From contig NC_088300.1 of assembly GCF_032854445.1 (NCBI RefSeq), forward strand, positions 41,818,458-41,882,457: a stretch of DNA of 64,000 nucleotides, read 5' to 3'. Made by a program: the position numbers and the translations under genes. The DNA is from Liolophura sinensis (lineage: Eukaryota > Mollusca > Polyplacophora > Chitonida > Chitonidae). Each line of letters opens with the position of its first letter. The first letter of the stretch is position 1. Under the pieces are notes generated by a model that worked only from the letters and a program-made list of their open reading frames with translations, did no database searches and was not told where the DNA came from. Below, in pieces: positions 34,736-45,676 of the stretch.

Positions 34736-35221
34736 GAAATGCTACTCAATCTAAAGAGTTTTATTCTCAGTATATATAAGCTCAGATATGTATTCTTTTC
34801 ATCTTTCGTCCATCTCCGGACATCGAATGCAACAATGGCTGATTTGTTTGTCATAAATTATAACGTGTTGGTAGGTTTTTGGATCATTCAAAGAATTCCA
34901 AGGACACCGATCACCCAGTGTTGTCTTGCATTTATGGCATTGGTAACTGGTACGATTAAATTAAGGAGAAAATACGTACAGGACTGAACGGTTTGGAAGT
35001 AGGTCTGGTATATGCATGGGGACTGTTTTTTTTTTTTTTTTTTTGTTTTTGTGTACTGATTATATCAGGGGCGACTACTCTAAGAGACCAATACCACAGT
35101 GTTTTTCAGCGACAATAGAGAGAGTGTGTGGGTATTTTGTCGGACAAACCTCTAGACCCAAAAGCCGCAACCGAAACAACGAGAATTGGATTCGGACGCA
35201 CGACCATTGATTAAAGACAAA

Positions 35222-35505
35222 AATTTATTTATTTCTTTCTTTATTTATTTAGTGGGTGTTTCACGCTGTACTCAATAATATTTCACTTATACGGCGCCAG
35301 CCAGCATTGTGGTGAGAGGGCACAGGGCCCGGGGGAAAACCCGCGGTTCTATATATGCAGGTTGCCATCCAGTCATCCGACTGGAGAGAAAGCCAGCATG
35401 AGTTGGACTTGAACTCTCAGCAACCGCATTGGCGAGAGATTCCCGAGTGACTGTTCTGCGTTAGCACACCAACAACTCGGCCACGTAGACTCCCCCCACC
35501 CACAC
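35222..35505 (-). mobile_element. SINE family A, antisense, near full length
   Basis: The plus strand shows the reversed order: T-rich tail complement, ctcaataatatttcacttat, acggcgccagccagcattgt, then gttggacttgaactctcagc (B-box complement) and a head complement around ctcggccacgtagac. Diverged but complete. Confidence 0.85.
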
Positions 35506-36189
35506 CCAGGGAAGTAATAAATAAAAGGAAAAAAGGTTGTTGAACGTATATTGTCTCTTAAGGAGCTTGTGATTCTCTTTGTCTGAGATAATGTTTGCTC
35601 ACAATCTTGTCCTGCACCGGCAGTTTGTTTATCTTTGAGTGTTAGGAGTTTCCGTTATAATGATGTTCCAATGCCGTCCTATACCATAGCTATTGTGGTG
35701 CCTGGTGTGTAAAACATCCAACATGAAGCCCCATCAAGCCAGCCAGTATGACGACACATTAAGAGACCGTATATACATGTGCCATGAGCGGAAGTAAGAA
35801 GGCGCAATGATTGCCAATTCTTAATATCAAATGTTCGACTGATTGAGTCTTCCACTTTAATGCTGACGAGGATGAGGCGGTCACCTCTCAGCCATACAAT
35901 TATACTAGGGCCTCACGGATAAGCGAAAGGCTAATCATGGTACATTCTATGCCAGCAGATACACTTATATTCCTGAGCTACATGTGAAAATGTTTGATGC
36001 ATTTTCTTTGTTCCTTATTTTATATCCTTCTTATACGGATATTTTGACTAGGGTTATCTGTTCCCTGAACGTGGCTTATTAACCGAACATTGGCCGAATG
36101 CTTACAAAACCCACAAAATGGTGACCCGTTGCCTGAAGTTTAAAGACTATTATACAATGTTAACGTCTTAATTATATGTGCATATTATT

Positions 36190-36262
36190 GTCTGTCGTGT
36201 AAGTGAAATATTGTTGAGTACGGTATAGCGTAAAACACCAATCACAAAGATAAATAAGTAAG
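36190..36262 (+). mobile_element. SINE family A, 3' fragment
   Basis: gtctgtcgtgtaagtgaaat, attgttgagtacggtatagc and gtaaaacaccaatcacaaag match the family A tail with a small internal insertion. Confidence 0.8.
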
Positions 36263-38150
36263 CAACTCGTTAAAAGTATTACATAAACAGACATGGTACT
36301 GTGTCGAAAAAATAAGTGTCGACTGACCAACAGTGATCCCAATATATGCTATTTATAAAAGTGTATCGTCTTCGTCCAATTAATTTAATTTTAATTTAAT
36401 TATCATAACTATTCCAGACATTGTACAAAGGAAGATTCGGCATTATACTGTCGTTTTTTATTTTTATTATTATTATTTATATTGTATGTCTGCATAAATC
36501 AAGATTCTTTTAGTGGTTCAAGCATCCCCGAGGCCTGGGGATTAAATGTGATGACACAGCATTTTGAGCAATTATGGACAATTCATTGACGTGTAATAAA
36601 TTGTAATTGACATGACTAATTTTTTTTTACCTAATTCTGCTTTAGGAACAGTGAGAAGGGCTGTATAAGAAGCTACTATATATCCAAGCGTTTACATGAA
36701 CAACTGGAATCAAATCCTGACTGACTTAAATTGACAAGAGGCTGGACCTTTTGCCAACTACATTATATACTGTGGTTGCTGCTTGGATATTACTTTCGCC
36801 ATTTAGGCCATGCTCTAGCCATTTATATTATACATACATACGAGTATATATTTAGCTGAGGTGATTGACAAAATTGGCCAACAGGTATGTGTACATGTTA
36901 CGTCAGAAATACAATCCATTTGCATACTATTTAATAGTGTTAGCGAAACACAAATAGCATGGTAATTTGTTTCAATTTATGTGATTTTGTAGTTATTGAA
37001 AATATGTTTTGGTGATCACTAGTGGCATTAGGTCTGGAATTTAGCTGTATTCATCCTTAATTCGGGATAACTCGATCCTATTGAGATTGATTTAACGATT
37101 TTATTTTCCTGTCTTTATTATTTTCCCTTTTGCAATTTGTGTTTGAGGCTATTATAGACTCCTTCTTGGTCTAAAATAATCAAAATCTTTGCTTGACAAA
37201 CGAGCCTCCATTTTCCTGGGCATATTCACTCGGACTGCTATGATCCCAAGTGGCTGGCAACTTATCAACACGTGCGAAGTTCAGAAACAAGCGCACCAAA
37301 AATGGCCGAGGCTATTGTTTCAGATGTTTTCCGTATTCGACTCTCCGCAGGAGCAGGTTTTACAGAGATGGGGCAGGAGGGTTGAGGGAGCGGGATAGAC
37401 GGTCGTTGTAACTGATTCTGACCCGTATGCCAGGTCACCATCATACAGTTACTGACCATCAGGACTAGGCCTGTGACGGTGTGAAGGTGACCGACCGGGG
37501 CTGGTCTCCACACCTTGATCAAGCCGGCTCAGAGGAAGGGCTTAAGAATGGTCTGCATGCCGGACTTCAGGAGAGTGGAACTATACCACGTCCGACTGGT
37601 GAGCACATGTCCAAGTCCTCACAACAAGCTATATTACGGTCAAATGACCATTGTCCAGTGTGTCAGGCTGACCGATTCTCATTGTTCTCATTATAATCAT
37701 AACTCAGTCACCATGTGCCGTCTGTTTGGCCACGTGGTGGGATCGGTGTTTACCAAACATACAAAAACAGACTCTCACCCATTGTTTGTATCTAACGCTC
37801 TCAGCTCAACGCGCAACATCTCCTGAAAATAAATATGGACCTCTAAAGTTCAACACTTCTTTTGAGTGATAAAGGCGAGTTTGAAATATTTCATGTTGAT
37901 TTTCAGCACAGTGCTGTCAAAATAAAGGTCTTCCAAATTTTCTTGCTTGTCCATTTTATGTGATCGAGGTAAAGGTATTTTGGCATACAGCGTGACTAAT
38001 TCCTAATCATCACATCTGTGCGGTCTAAAGGGATTGGAAAGCAAATGGGAAAGTGCTCAGTTAGACATTATGTTTGAATAAAATTAATTTTATATTATTA
38101 TATTACACACACTTGCCCCAAATAGAGCTGGCCCTGGTTTGAATCGGGTT
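36263..38150. other. Intergenic, no gene recognised
   Basis: A G+C-richer patch at 37230-37830 has open frames in several phases but no recognisable protein. It may be an unknown exon or a regulatory region. Confidence 0.45.
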
Positions 38151-38550
38151 TTAAAGGTGGAGAAAACATAACAATTACATAAATTTCAGGTGAATGAGTG
38201 CGAAAAGTTAGTTGTAAATGTGGTCTTCCATATTCTTTTCGATTTTTCTTCAAATAGAAAGGGACACCTGAAAATAATGTTTGTATATGGCGGGTATTTG
38301 GGACCACGTTTTGGAATATTTTGTCTTTGCGTAATAATGTTATAAATGAGAATGTAACACATGTTTAACAAATATATTTGCGCTAGAATTTGGCCCCTTG
38401 AGCTAACACATGTGTTCAGTCTCGATTTTAATCATAATTACATTTTTAATATATTCATAAATATTATATTGTTATAGTTAAGATTAACTGCATGTGTTTG
38501 GATACAAACAACAAATTTACGTTCATTTTTATGTTTTCTTCTCCCTTAAG
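38151..38550. mobile_element. Inverted-repeat element, about 400 bp
   Basis: Starts ttaaaggtggagaaaacata and ends with the near reverse complement tatgttttcttctcccttaa. Internal parts match the element at 28787 in PLCD intron 17 (e.g. aaatgtggtct, gcgtaataatgtt, aacaacaaatttac). Non-coding, MITE-like. Confidence 0.6.
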
Positions 38551-38751
38551 TCAGAAGATATACTAGGTAAATGTACATGATTTGGTATTATAAATAAACT
38601 TTTCTAACCTTTGTTCTGTCGTATATCATCACAGTGCCTTTGCATAACTGCCCGGCCCTATACGGCAAAGCACGGGAATGCTATGCCGAATGAACGAAAC
38701 ACGACTCTACACTCCTCCATAGTATATTTTATTTGTTGAATGATTAATTTG

Positions 38752-38852
38752 ATTGATGCTTTTACGCCGTATTCAAGAATATCTCACTTCTACAACGGAG
38801 ACCAGCACTATAACACAGCCACGACCTTCCGAAGGTTTATGGCAGACCTTCT
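38752..38852 (-). mobile_element. Old SINE family A fragment, antisense
   Basis: cgccgtattcaagaatatct, cacttctacaacggagacca and gcagaccttctcgacc are diverged reverse complements of family A. Confidence 0.65.
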
Positions 38853-41800
38853 CGACCACAAATTTGTAAAATAATTATGTTTTTCTCATTGAAGAGTATA
38901 TGTACAAAAGACACAAGGATACATATAAATCTATAAAAGACACAGTTATATGTAATAATTATTTCTCTTTTATAAAACTTGACACCTATCCAAAATAAAA
39001 GCTTCCCAACACCTAACAATCACGTTCGTTGCACATATTATTGCGGCTGAAACAAGTCAGCCGTTGCTTGCGGGAACTTCACAACCGAACACTGTGGGAC
39101 AATTATTCCTATAGATATGGAGCGTGACAAGAGCATCCCTAGGCACTTTCATTAATGATACAGACTGCGTGGTGCTTTCAGAAATCTCTGTGCTGCTTAC
39201 TTAGTTAACACAGTCCTTTTCTTGAAGAACTAATATGGGCTGACACGGAGGTTTCGCCATTATTTTTTACACCATTAATGTACGCAATATGAAGGCAGTT
39301 TATAGCATAGCATACACTCCTCTCCTGATCATCAATATTTGACTGTGAACTGCAGTATCGACGGTGACACCAAAATACTGATAGTCCTGTTTCAGGAAAT
39401 TTTACCGGAATATTCTTAAAATTCAAATGTTCTAACGCGTCCATCGAAATTGTTTATATGTGCTGGCTGGCATGCTTTCTCCCATCAATGCGTGTATTAA
39501 CTGACATATTGAGCTGCCTGCATTCCATGGTATAAATTATAATTATCAAACACGAGAAGTTGTTCAGCGAGTTTGGTGCAGCAGCCCCAAAGCAATGTGT
39601 CCAGATAACACCATTCGACACAAATTATTTCCCTGTGTGTAGAAATAGTTCTGTATGCAGTTTTCAACTCTGTTGGAAAGACTTATAAACCTATGCAATA
39701 TCCAATGCATCAAATGTCATAGCATTTTGTGTTATATCCGTGAAAACACCCTCAGAATATATCGATAATGGCTTATTTAGTTTCCCCTCTTCATTTTACC
39801 TCAAAGTTATCCCCGGAATATACGCAGTCGGATAACTAAACTTTAAAGACAAGTCTATACAAGACTCCCTGTACACACTGGTTGTACAGATCTTTTCGGG
39901 TGGGTCATCTGGAAGAGATAGGCCTAAATAGCAGGCTTCGTCGAATAATTGTACTGCTAATAAACAGGTTTATAGTTTATTTACACCTATTCCTGAGTGT
40001 CATGCTACCAACAGACAAGGTCTACGCATAGGCAATACTCATTACAATAACGTTTCTGAAAAATAACATAACAGCCATATGTGACGACTATGGTTATGAA
40101 ATATACCACTCCGTCACTGGGTCTAAATGAGCAAGTTTTCATAAGTATCCTAAGTATTTATAAGTAACCTAGTCCATGGAAGTTTAAAAGCTCATTTATA
40201 CATTTCAGAAGTTTCTCTTTACGTTTTAAGGCAATAAATTTATACTTGTACAATTCATCGTAGTTAGTGAAATTATGTAGTTTATATTGGTTTTAAATCT
40301 TTAACATTGTTGGTTAAATTTCTTGGCATCTGCACATTCTTAATCTTATTTGTCCAACATTGCACATAGGACGGCTGCGTTTTTACATATAGGCTGATTT
40401 GTTGTAACACGGTGGGCGTGGCCCGGGGTTGCCGAGTGACCCACAAATTGAGGCCGTAACCAAACAGGTCCCCTGAGAGGTGATGCCAGTGTGTGTGCGG
40501 TAAGGCTATAACCGTGGGCTCGGAGAGACTGGGCAGCCTTCTTCCACCGTCAGTGTGACAAAGGGACATCCGATCAGAGAACTCGATTATCCCTATTATC
40601 TTATCACTAATTATAGATACCGGTTTGTCGTATGCCGTAAGAGGAGTCACATATCTCTCTGTCTTTGAAGAGCATATAGGCTATTAAGCAACGACCATGA
40701 CCCTTTCGTCCAAAATGTGGTCAATAAAATAAATCAATGAAATAACCATGGTATAAAAAAGAAATATCTCGTCCTTTTTTCTGCACGATAGTGTATTTGT
40801 TGAAATCACGATCAAGTTAATATCTCCAGTAACATGTGGTGTCCAATTTGTGAATCATTCGTGACACAAAGCGTGGGTTTGACACAATGGAGCCATTTGA
40901 ACAGGGTTGTCACAATGGACTCCTACACCAAGGTCACACGGGATGACACCATTGCTATTAAATGTAGACGTCAAGACAGATATTCGTATATCAGTCGTCA
41001 ACCAGAATGGTACCCCGCAATAATCTTAAAGTAAATCCCCCAAACAACGTTTAACACAAACCACCCAAGGACTAAAAAAAGTACCGTTTTTAAAGTATGA
41101 AAGTATGACAGGTTCATGCAAAGAGAAGCAGTCAACAGTTTTCAGCAAAGCGACAAAGGCGCCAATGAATGTTCCACTTCGACTGATTGAAACCAGTATC
41201 CAAATCATGTACCATACTAGTATATAAGCTATCAATAATCCAAGTGTTTCTCAGTTGTGCTTTGACTGCAACTGTTCATTTATCCAAAGTGACGATTTTA
41301 TTCAACAAGACGAATAAACAGCCCCAAGCCCCATGTTAAGTAAAATTGCACACGGTTGTGAGTAGAGTACCTGATATTCTGGGCACACTGTTCATATTAA
41401 CCACAAGAGAGTTATAAGTGTACATTTTTCTAGTAAGGAACAAATTCGACATTTTCGTTATTTGAGAATAATGTCGGATTTTCTTGGATAAAGGAAAAGA
41501 TGCAGGGGAAAACAAGTTTTTTTGTGTTGGTGATGTCAATTTTCTGTACCAAATGGTATGGTGTGATTTTTCTTATTCAAGAAATTCCGGTTTGTTTTTG
41601 TGTTTTATTTGACAAAAAACAGACTGAGTTTCTATAATCATCGGAATACTCACTACAATATACAATTCTATTACAAGGCTACACAGGAATGAGATTTTTG
41701 AAATTACAGAATCTTAAGTGTATAAAATATAGAATTACTTGACACTCCAAATCATGTTGCAATAAGTACCTATATTTGTCAAAGGCGTTTGTTGGAAACA

Positions 41801-42155
41801 TAATATAATATGTACCTGTTTCTGAAATATGTGATATAGAATGTTCATCTGTGAAGGCTTACAGGTTAAATCAGTCGTTAAAATTCCAAACGTCAAAATT
41901 AATTCATATAAATGCGTGCTACTATGTATGCATCATATTTTGTGAGAATATACAAGGAGTATTCATATCGCTCTGGCGTAATAAAACATTTTCAGCAAGT
42001 ATAAAATGTATTAATTATTAATAGTTACACATATCAAAATGAATACAATGGACTCCTTGGGTTCCATTATAATAAAATTATTTACCAGGCTAATTACTTC
42101 AAGTCACTTTAAAAGAACTGAATATAGGAATGTTAACTATTGCAACTTTAACGTG
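38853..42155. other. Intergenic, upstream of ALX
   Basis: Mostly AT-rich. The patch 40400-40650 is G+C-richer and ends with GATA and TAATTA-like sites (cttatcactaattatagata). No protein was recognised. Confidence 0.45.
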
Positions 42156-42184
42156 ATTAATTAGTCTCCCGGTGTAATTAATTA
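42156..42184. promoter_or_regulatory. TAATTA homeodomain-site cluster upstream of ALX
   Basis: Two ATTAATTA/TAATTAATTA blocks (42156-42163 and 42175-42184) lie 11 bp apart around ctcccggtg, about 1.9 kb before the ALX start codon. TAATTA is the core of paired-class homeodomain binding. The enhancer role is inferred only from the motif and position. Confidence 0.3.
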
Positions 42185-42510
42185 TGACGGTAGCTCCCGA
42201 CCCCCGGGATAGAGGATGGGATCGGTGGGGTCTGTCCACACAGACGCGCACAAGTGGTGAAGATTACCCACGAGCCTAGATAACCAGCCCCCTAGCGTAC
42301 AAACCAGGCGGCAGGTTTGATGTTAAGTGTTTCATGCAGTTTCCTAAATTGAATCTGGTTGTTGTTGTAATGGCTGGTTTAACTTATACCCTGACCGCGT
42401 CTCGCTTTACGTAACACTACCTAGTTTATTTTTGGTTGTCAGGTTAAGTGGTGGTCTCGCCTGCTAGTCTCGCCTCTCCGATAACATACGGTGAGTTAGC
42501 AGTAATTAAC

Positions 42511-42813
42511 CTGTCAGTTAAAATGACTGGTATGACTCAAAGGGCACGTTTAAAGTTGGAAATATCTAAAATATCATATCTTCAATTGGTGCAACAGTCA
42601 CTGTCCAAAGCGGTTAGCAGGTAGTGCCAAAAAAGCTTTGCGTGTTTCGAAGTGTTAATTCCGACCATTTTTTCTGTCTGTTAAACTGACCGGATTGCCT
42701 TAAAGGGAACGTTATAATATAGCAGTATCTATTATATTATACTTCGATTGGTACCACTGTCAAAAACTGTTCTCAAGTGATGGTAAAATAGCTTTGCATA
42801 AGTGTTTCTTCAA
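42511..42813. repeat. Diverged tandem duplication, 163-bp spacing
   Basis: ctgtcagttaaaatgactgg (42511) and ctgtctgttaaactgaccgg (42674) head two units that share aaagggcacgttt/aaagggaacgtta, caattggtgcaacagtcactgt/cgattggtaccactgtcaa and agctttgc...gtgtttc. Old, about 1.4 kb upstream of ALX. Confidence 0.75.
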
Positions 42814-43755
42814 AAAGAAAATAGCTTCAAGGCAAAGATGTTGATCGGTAAGCTGTTGAATATTAACAATATTGGCTTCTCCAATGATGGGCACTAAGAT
42901 CAGATTTCCAAGTTGAGAAGAAAGGGAAAACGCGATAAGTTATCTCTTGAGACTCACCCTCTACAGCTTCCCCCTTCCCCCACAAACCCCAAGATTTAGT
43001 ATCAATACACACCACCATGTAGCGCATTTGTTGCTTCATTACAATGTTGTTGGGCAAACTGAGAATCTGTGAAGTCTAAATAATATCATATGTCAAATCC
43101 GTCCGATTTGATCTGCACACATCTGCACGTGCATGTTCCCAACTCTCTTATGGAATAAAATATGGTGTTACGCATGCCCAGAGTATACGTGTAAACTGTC
43201 AATAAGATATAAAGCATACATACTTACATAACCGGCTTATAACGTCCACTACATATGTATGTAAGTTTGAATTATGTGAAACCAGAATTATAGTTCTGCA
43301 GGCAGGTAATAAATTTCAAATTCTAGAAGCCGATTGATTTTCATCACTGTCAGGTCTGGCTTCCATCGTGGTTTGCTAAACAGAAACTTTAACTCAAAAT
43401 GATTATGTTGGCAAAACAAATGACTCCATGCTTTTATCAAGTTATTATAGTAATCTATTTGACATTCAATAAAGTCTAATTTAGTCTCAGAATTATTTTA
43501 TAAAACTTAACACATGTGAATGAGGAAATATTATTTCTCGCTCATAGGAGATTTTGTTTATGGAGTTTCTTCGATAGTATTTCTAAGTTTAAACTAAAAA
43601 CCGTTTAAACTTTTAAAAAATGTTGGTAATTATATATATGTATATGTACATGATTGATGTATAAGCCAAAGACCTATATATATCTAGGCTTACATAGTAT
43701 GTATGAAAACTGTCAATCAGCCGTCACTCAGCACAAAAAATAATCCCAGGCTCAG

Positions 43756-43866
43756 ATTGGCTCAGAATGTGTTGCTGTAACGGCATATTCCTACCTACCG
43801 GCCAATCATCTTTAAGCCTTGTTCGTCGTCCTCAGCCATTGGCTGTTAGTTGTATTACACACCAAT
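43756..43866 (+). promoter_or_regulatory. Cluster of four CCAAT boxes upstream of ALX
   Basis: CCAAT motifs in both orientations: ATTGG 43756-43760, CCAAT 43802-43806, ATTGG 43838-43842, CCAAT 43862-43866. They lie 230-340 bp before the ALX start codon, followed by TATA-like ttttatac near 43927. This fits NF-Y-type core promoter organisation, by inference. Confidence 0.45.
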
Positions 43867-44093
43867 GCTAGACGTTAGTATTCATCAAAATAGTGAACAG
43901 AGTAACTCGGTATTTTCGCTGTCAGTTTTATACAAAGGCAAGTGTAATATTTTCCACTTACGACTCCCTGTGCAAAGACCAAGCTCAATGAATTTGACAA
44001 GTTTTTTGTGAGGAAGTTCAGGAAAGGACAAGACATCTAGGTAGCCGTAAACACTAAGTTACGAATCTTCTTTGTTGATCAGACTAGAGGACT

Positions 44094-44406
44094 ATGTCAT
44101 CTGCCCTACCCCAGTTCATTAAGGCAGAAACCCATTTCCCTGTCTTCCTGCCAGGGCTCACCTCACGGGCCGATGACATTTCGGGGACTCGACCCCTCGG
44201 CCGTCAGTCTGTGAGCGTCTCGAGCATGCCCGAGGCCCCGGGCGAGGTGTATCTTGGGAGCGGCCTTAGCCCGATCAGTGAGCCTAGCATCGCCCACAGT
44301 CCCCGACACAGAAGCAACAACTTATCTCCTCTTCCCAAGACATGTCATAATCAACACTCTATCGATGAGATTCTGGGCAAAAACAAGCATCAAAGTTTGA
44401 GCAAAG
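44094..44406 (+). CDS. ALX: ALX exon 1
   Basis: The ATG in ggactatgt opens 104 codons plus one base, ending before donor gtaggt. It contains Pro/Ser-rich sequence and the octapeptide-like HSIDEILG near the end, followed by KNKHQSLSK. The ATG is chosen as the first Met of the open frame; the upstream sequence has promoter-like CCAAT boxes. Confidence 0.85.
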
Positions 44407-45676
44407 GTAGGTTTGTGCTGGTAGTTTGTATATTTTCTGGTTGTGGATGGGTGGTGGGAGACGGGTGGTGGGGGACGGGATCTCAGAAGCATCGTCTTAT
44501 TTACCTCGCTTTCCGACAAAACAGCGCCTCTGGCGAACCAGTAACTGTTCACACGTGCTACACATATACATCTACCACGATGCTCTGTGACAGTACACAC
44601 GTCTGGGCTCCAAAACACCATTCAATAAACGGCACAAGCAAAAAGCGTTCAAATACTAAGAGTAAGGATTCGCTCTAGGTGTTGACTTTGGTTCAGGAAC
44701 TAGCTCCAGACCAGAAGAAAATAAAAAGAAGTTATTAAGATGTTAATCTCGTTGATGATATTGGACACTCGGCATCTGTGTACCCATGATAAAATCTCGC
44801 AGTGTGGATGTTACGTCATTTATTGCCCTTCTCCTGAGATGTTCATTTCTTACCACGTCACCCTATGAATTCCTGGTGTCTACTGTGCCCGTTAGGAGCA
44901 GGTAACCCCTCGGAATCAGATAGGGCGAGTTAGAGGCAGTAGATAACACTCGGCAATTTCCCTTACCAAATTCTGCCAACATATCCAACGCCAGCAGACA
45001 CTGCGCTTGACGCAAACATGCCGACAGAACTTCAAACCAACCATCTTTCATCAGTTCTCATTAACCTACCGTTAGTTGTCAAGATGAATGGATCTGTCGT
45101 TGTATTGGACCATTAACAAGTTTCTATACTGACCTGAACATATCGTAAGCACGACAATAATTGTTCTCATATCTCGATCTGTTTCCAACAGTTTTCACAC
45201 AGCGCGGGTATGATGGGTTTCACGTGTCCATTACATACTAAACGTTATCCTTATGTTTTGTTGCAGGCAGCATGGGTGACAGGAAGGGGGGGAGTTGGGA
45301 GTCGGTACGCCTCATGTCCCCCGTTAGTGAGCCGTGGGAAGGGGAAGATGGAGAGGATAGCTCACCGGTACACGGGCCTGTATCCCCCGGGACAGGGAGG
45401 CACTCCCCGGCGAATAGCGATTCTCTGTCACCTGTCTCCTTGCACCAAGGGGACGACAGCAAAGACGAGGAACTGTCGGAGAAAGCTCAGTCCCTGGACG
45501 GGGACAAATCGGACGACAGTTCTGATGCCAAGAAAAAGAAGCGTCGGAATCGGACAACTTTTACCAGTTATCAGTTGGAGGAGATGGAGAAGGTGTTTCA
45601 GAGGACGCACTACCCTGACGTCTACGCTCGTGAGCAGCTGGCCCTACGGTGCGACCTCACTGAGGCACGGGTACAG
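44094..45676 (+). CDS. ALX: Aristaless-like (Alx) homeobox gene, 5' part (two exons, incomplete)
   Basis: Paired-class homeodomain transcription factor. Exons 44094-44406 and 45267-45676 join in phase 1 to give 241 residues. Residues 88-95 (HSIDEILG) resemble the octapeptide/eh1-type repressor motif. Residues 106-192 are Ser/Pro/acidic-rich. The homeodomain starts at about residue 196, and positions 1-46 read [20 protein letters not shown] then [20 protein letters not shown] and TEARVQ. The visible part differs from vertebrate ALX4 at about four positions, while Arx, Rx, Pax and Pph13-type homeodomains differ at many more. The cut between positions 46 and 47 is the usual paired-class intron site. 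The recognition-helix exon (VWFQNRRAKW) was not found downstream in the window. In vertebrates ALX genes act in craniofacial and limb mesenchyme, and in echinoderms in skeletogenesis (family knowledge). Confidence 0.9.
44407..45266 (+). other. ALX intron 1 (860 bp)
   Basis: Bounded by gtaggt and gttgcag with matching phase (1) on both sides. No other element was recognised. Confidence 0.85.
45267..45676 (+). CDS. ALX: ALX exon 2 (acidic region and homeodomain positions 1-46)
   Basis: Acceptor gttgcag, donor gtaagt. Two bases complete Gly105, then 136 codons. It contains repeated SPV motifs ([30 protein letters not shown]), an acidic stretch [14 protein letters not shown], then the homeodomain to EARVQ. 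If the intron were retained the frame would run to a stop at 45836-45838. G+C content is clearly higher than in the surrounding DNA. Confidence 0.93.

Noticed and set aside
40282-40650. 122-codon open frame on the minus strand
   Set aside because: No recognised family, no splice context, ordinary length for chance in a G+C-richer patch.
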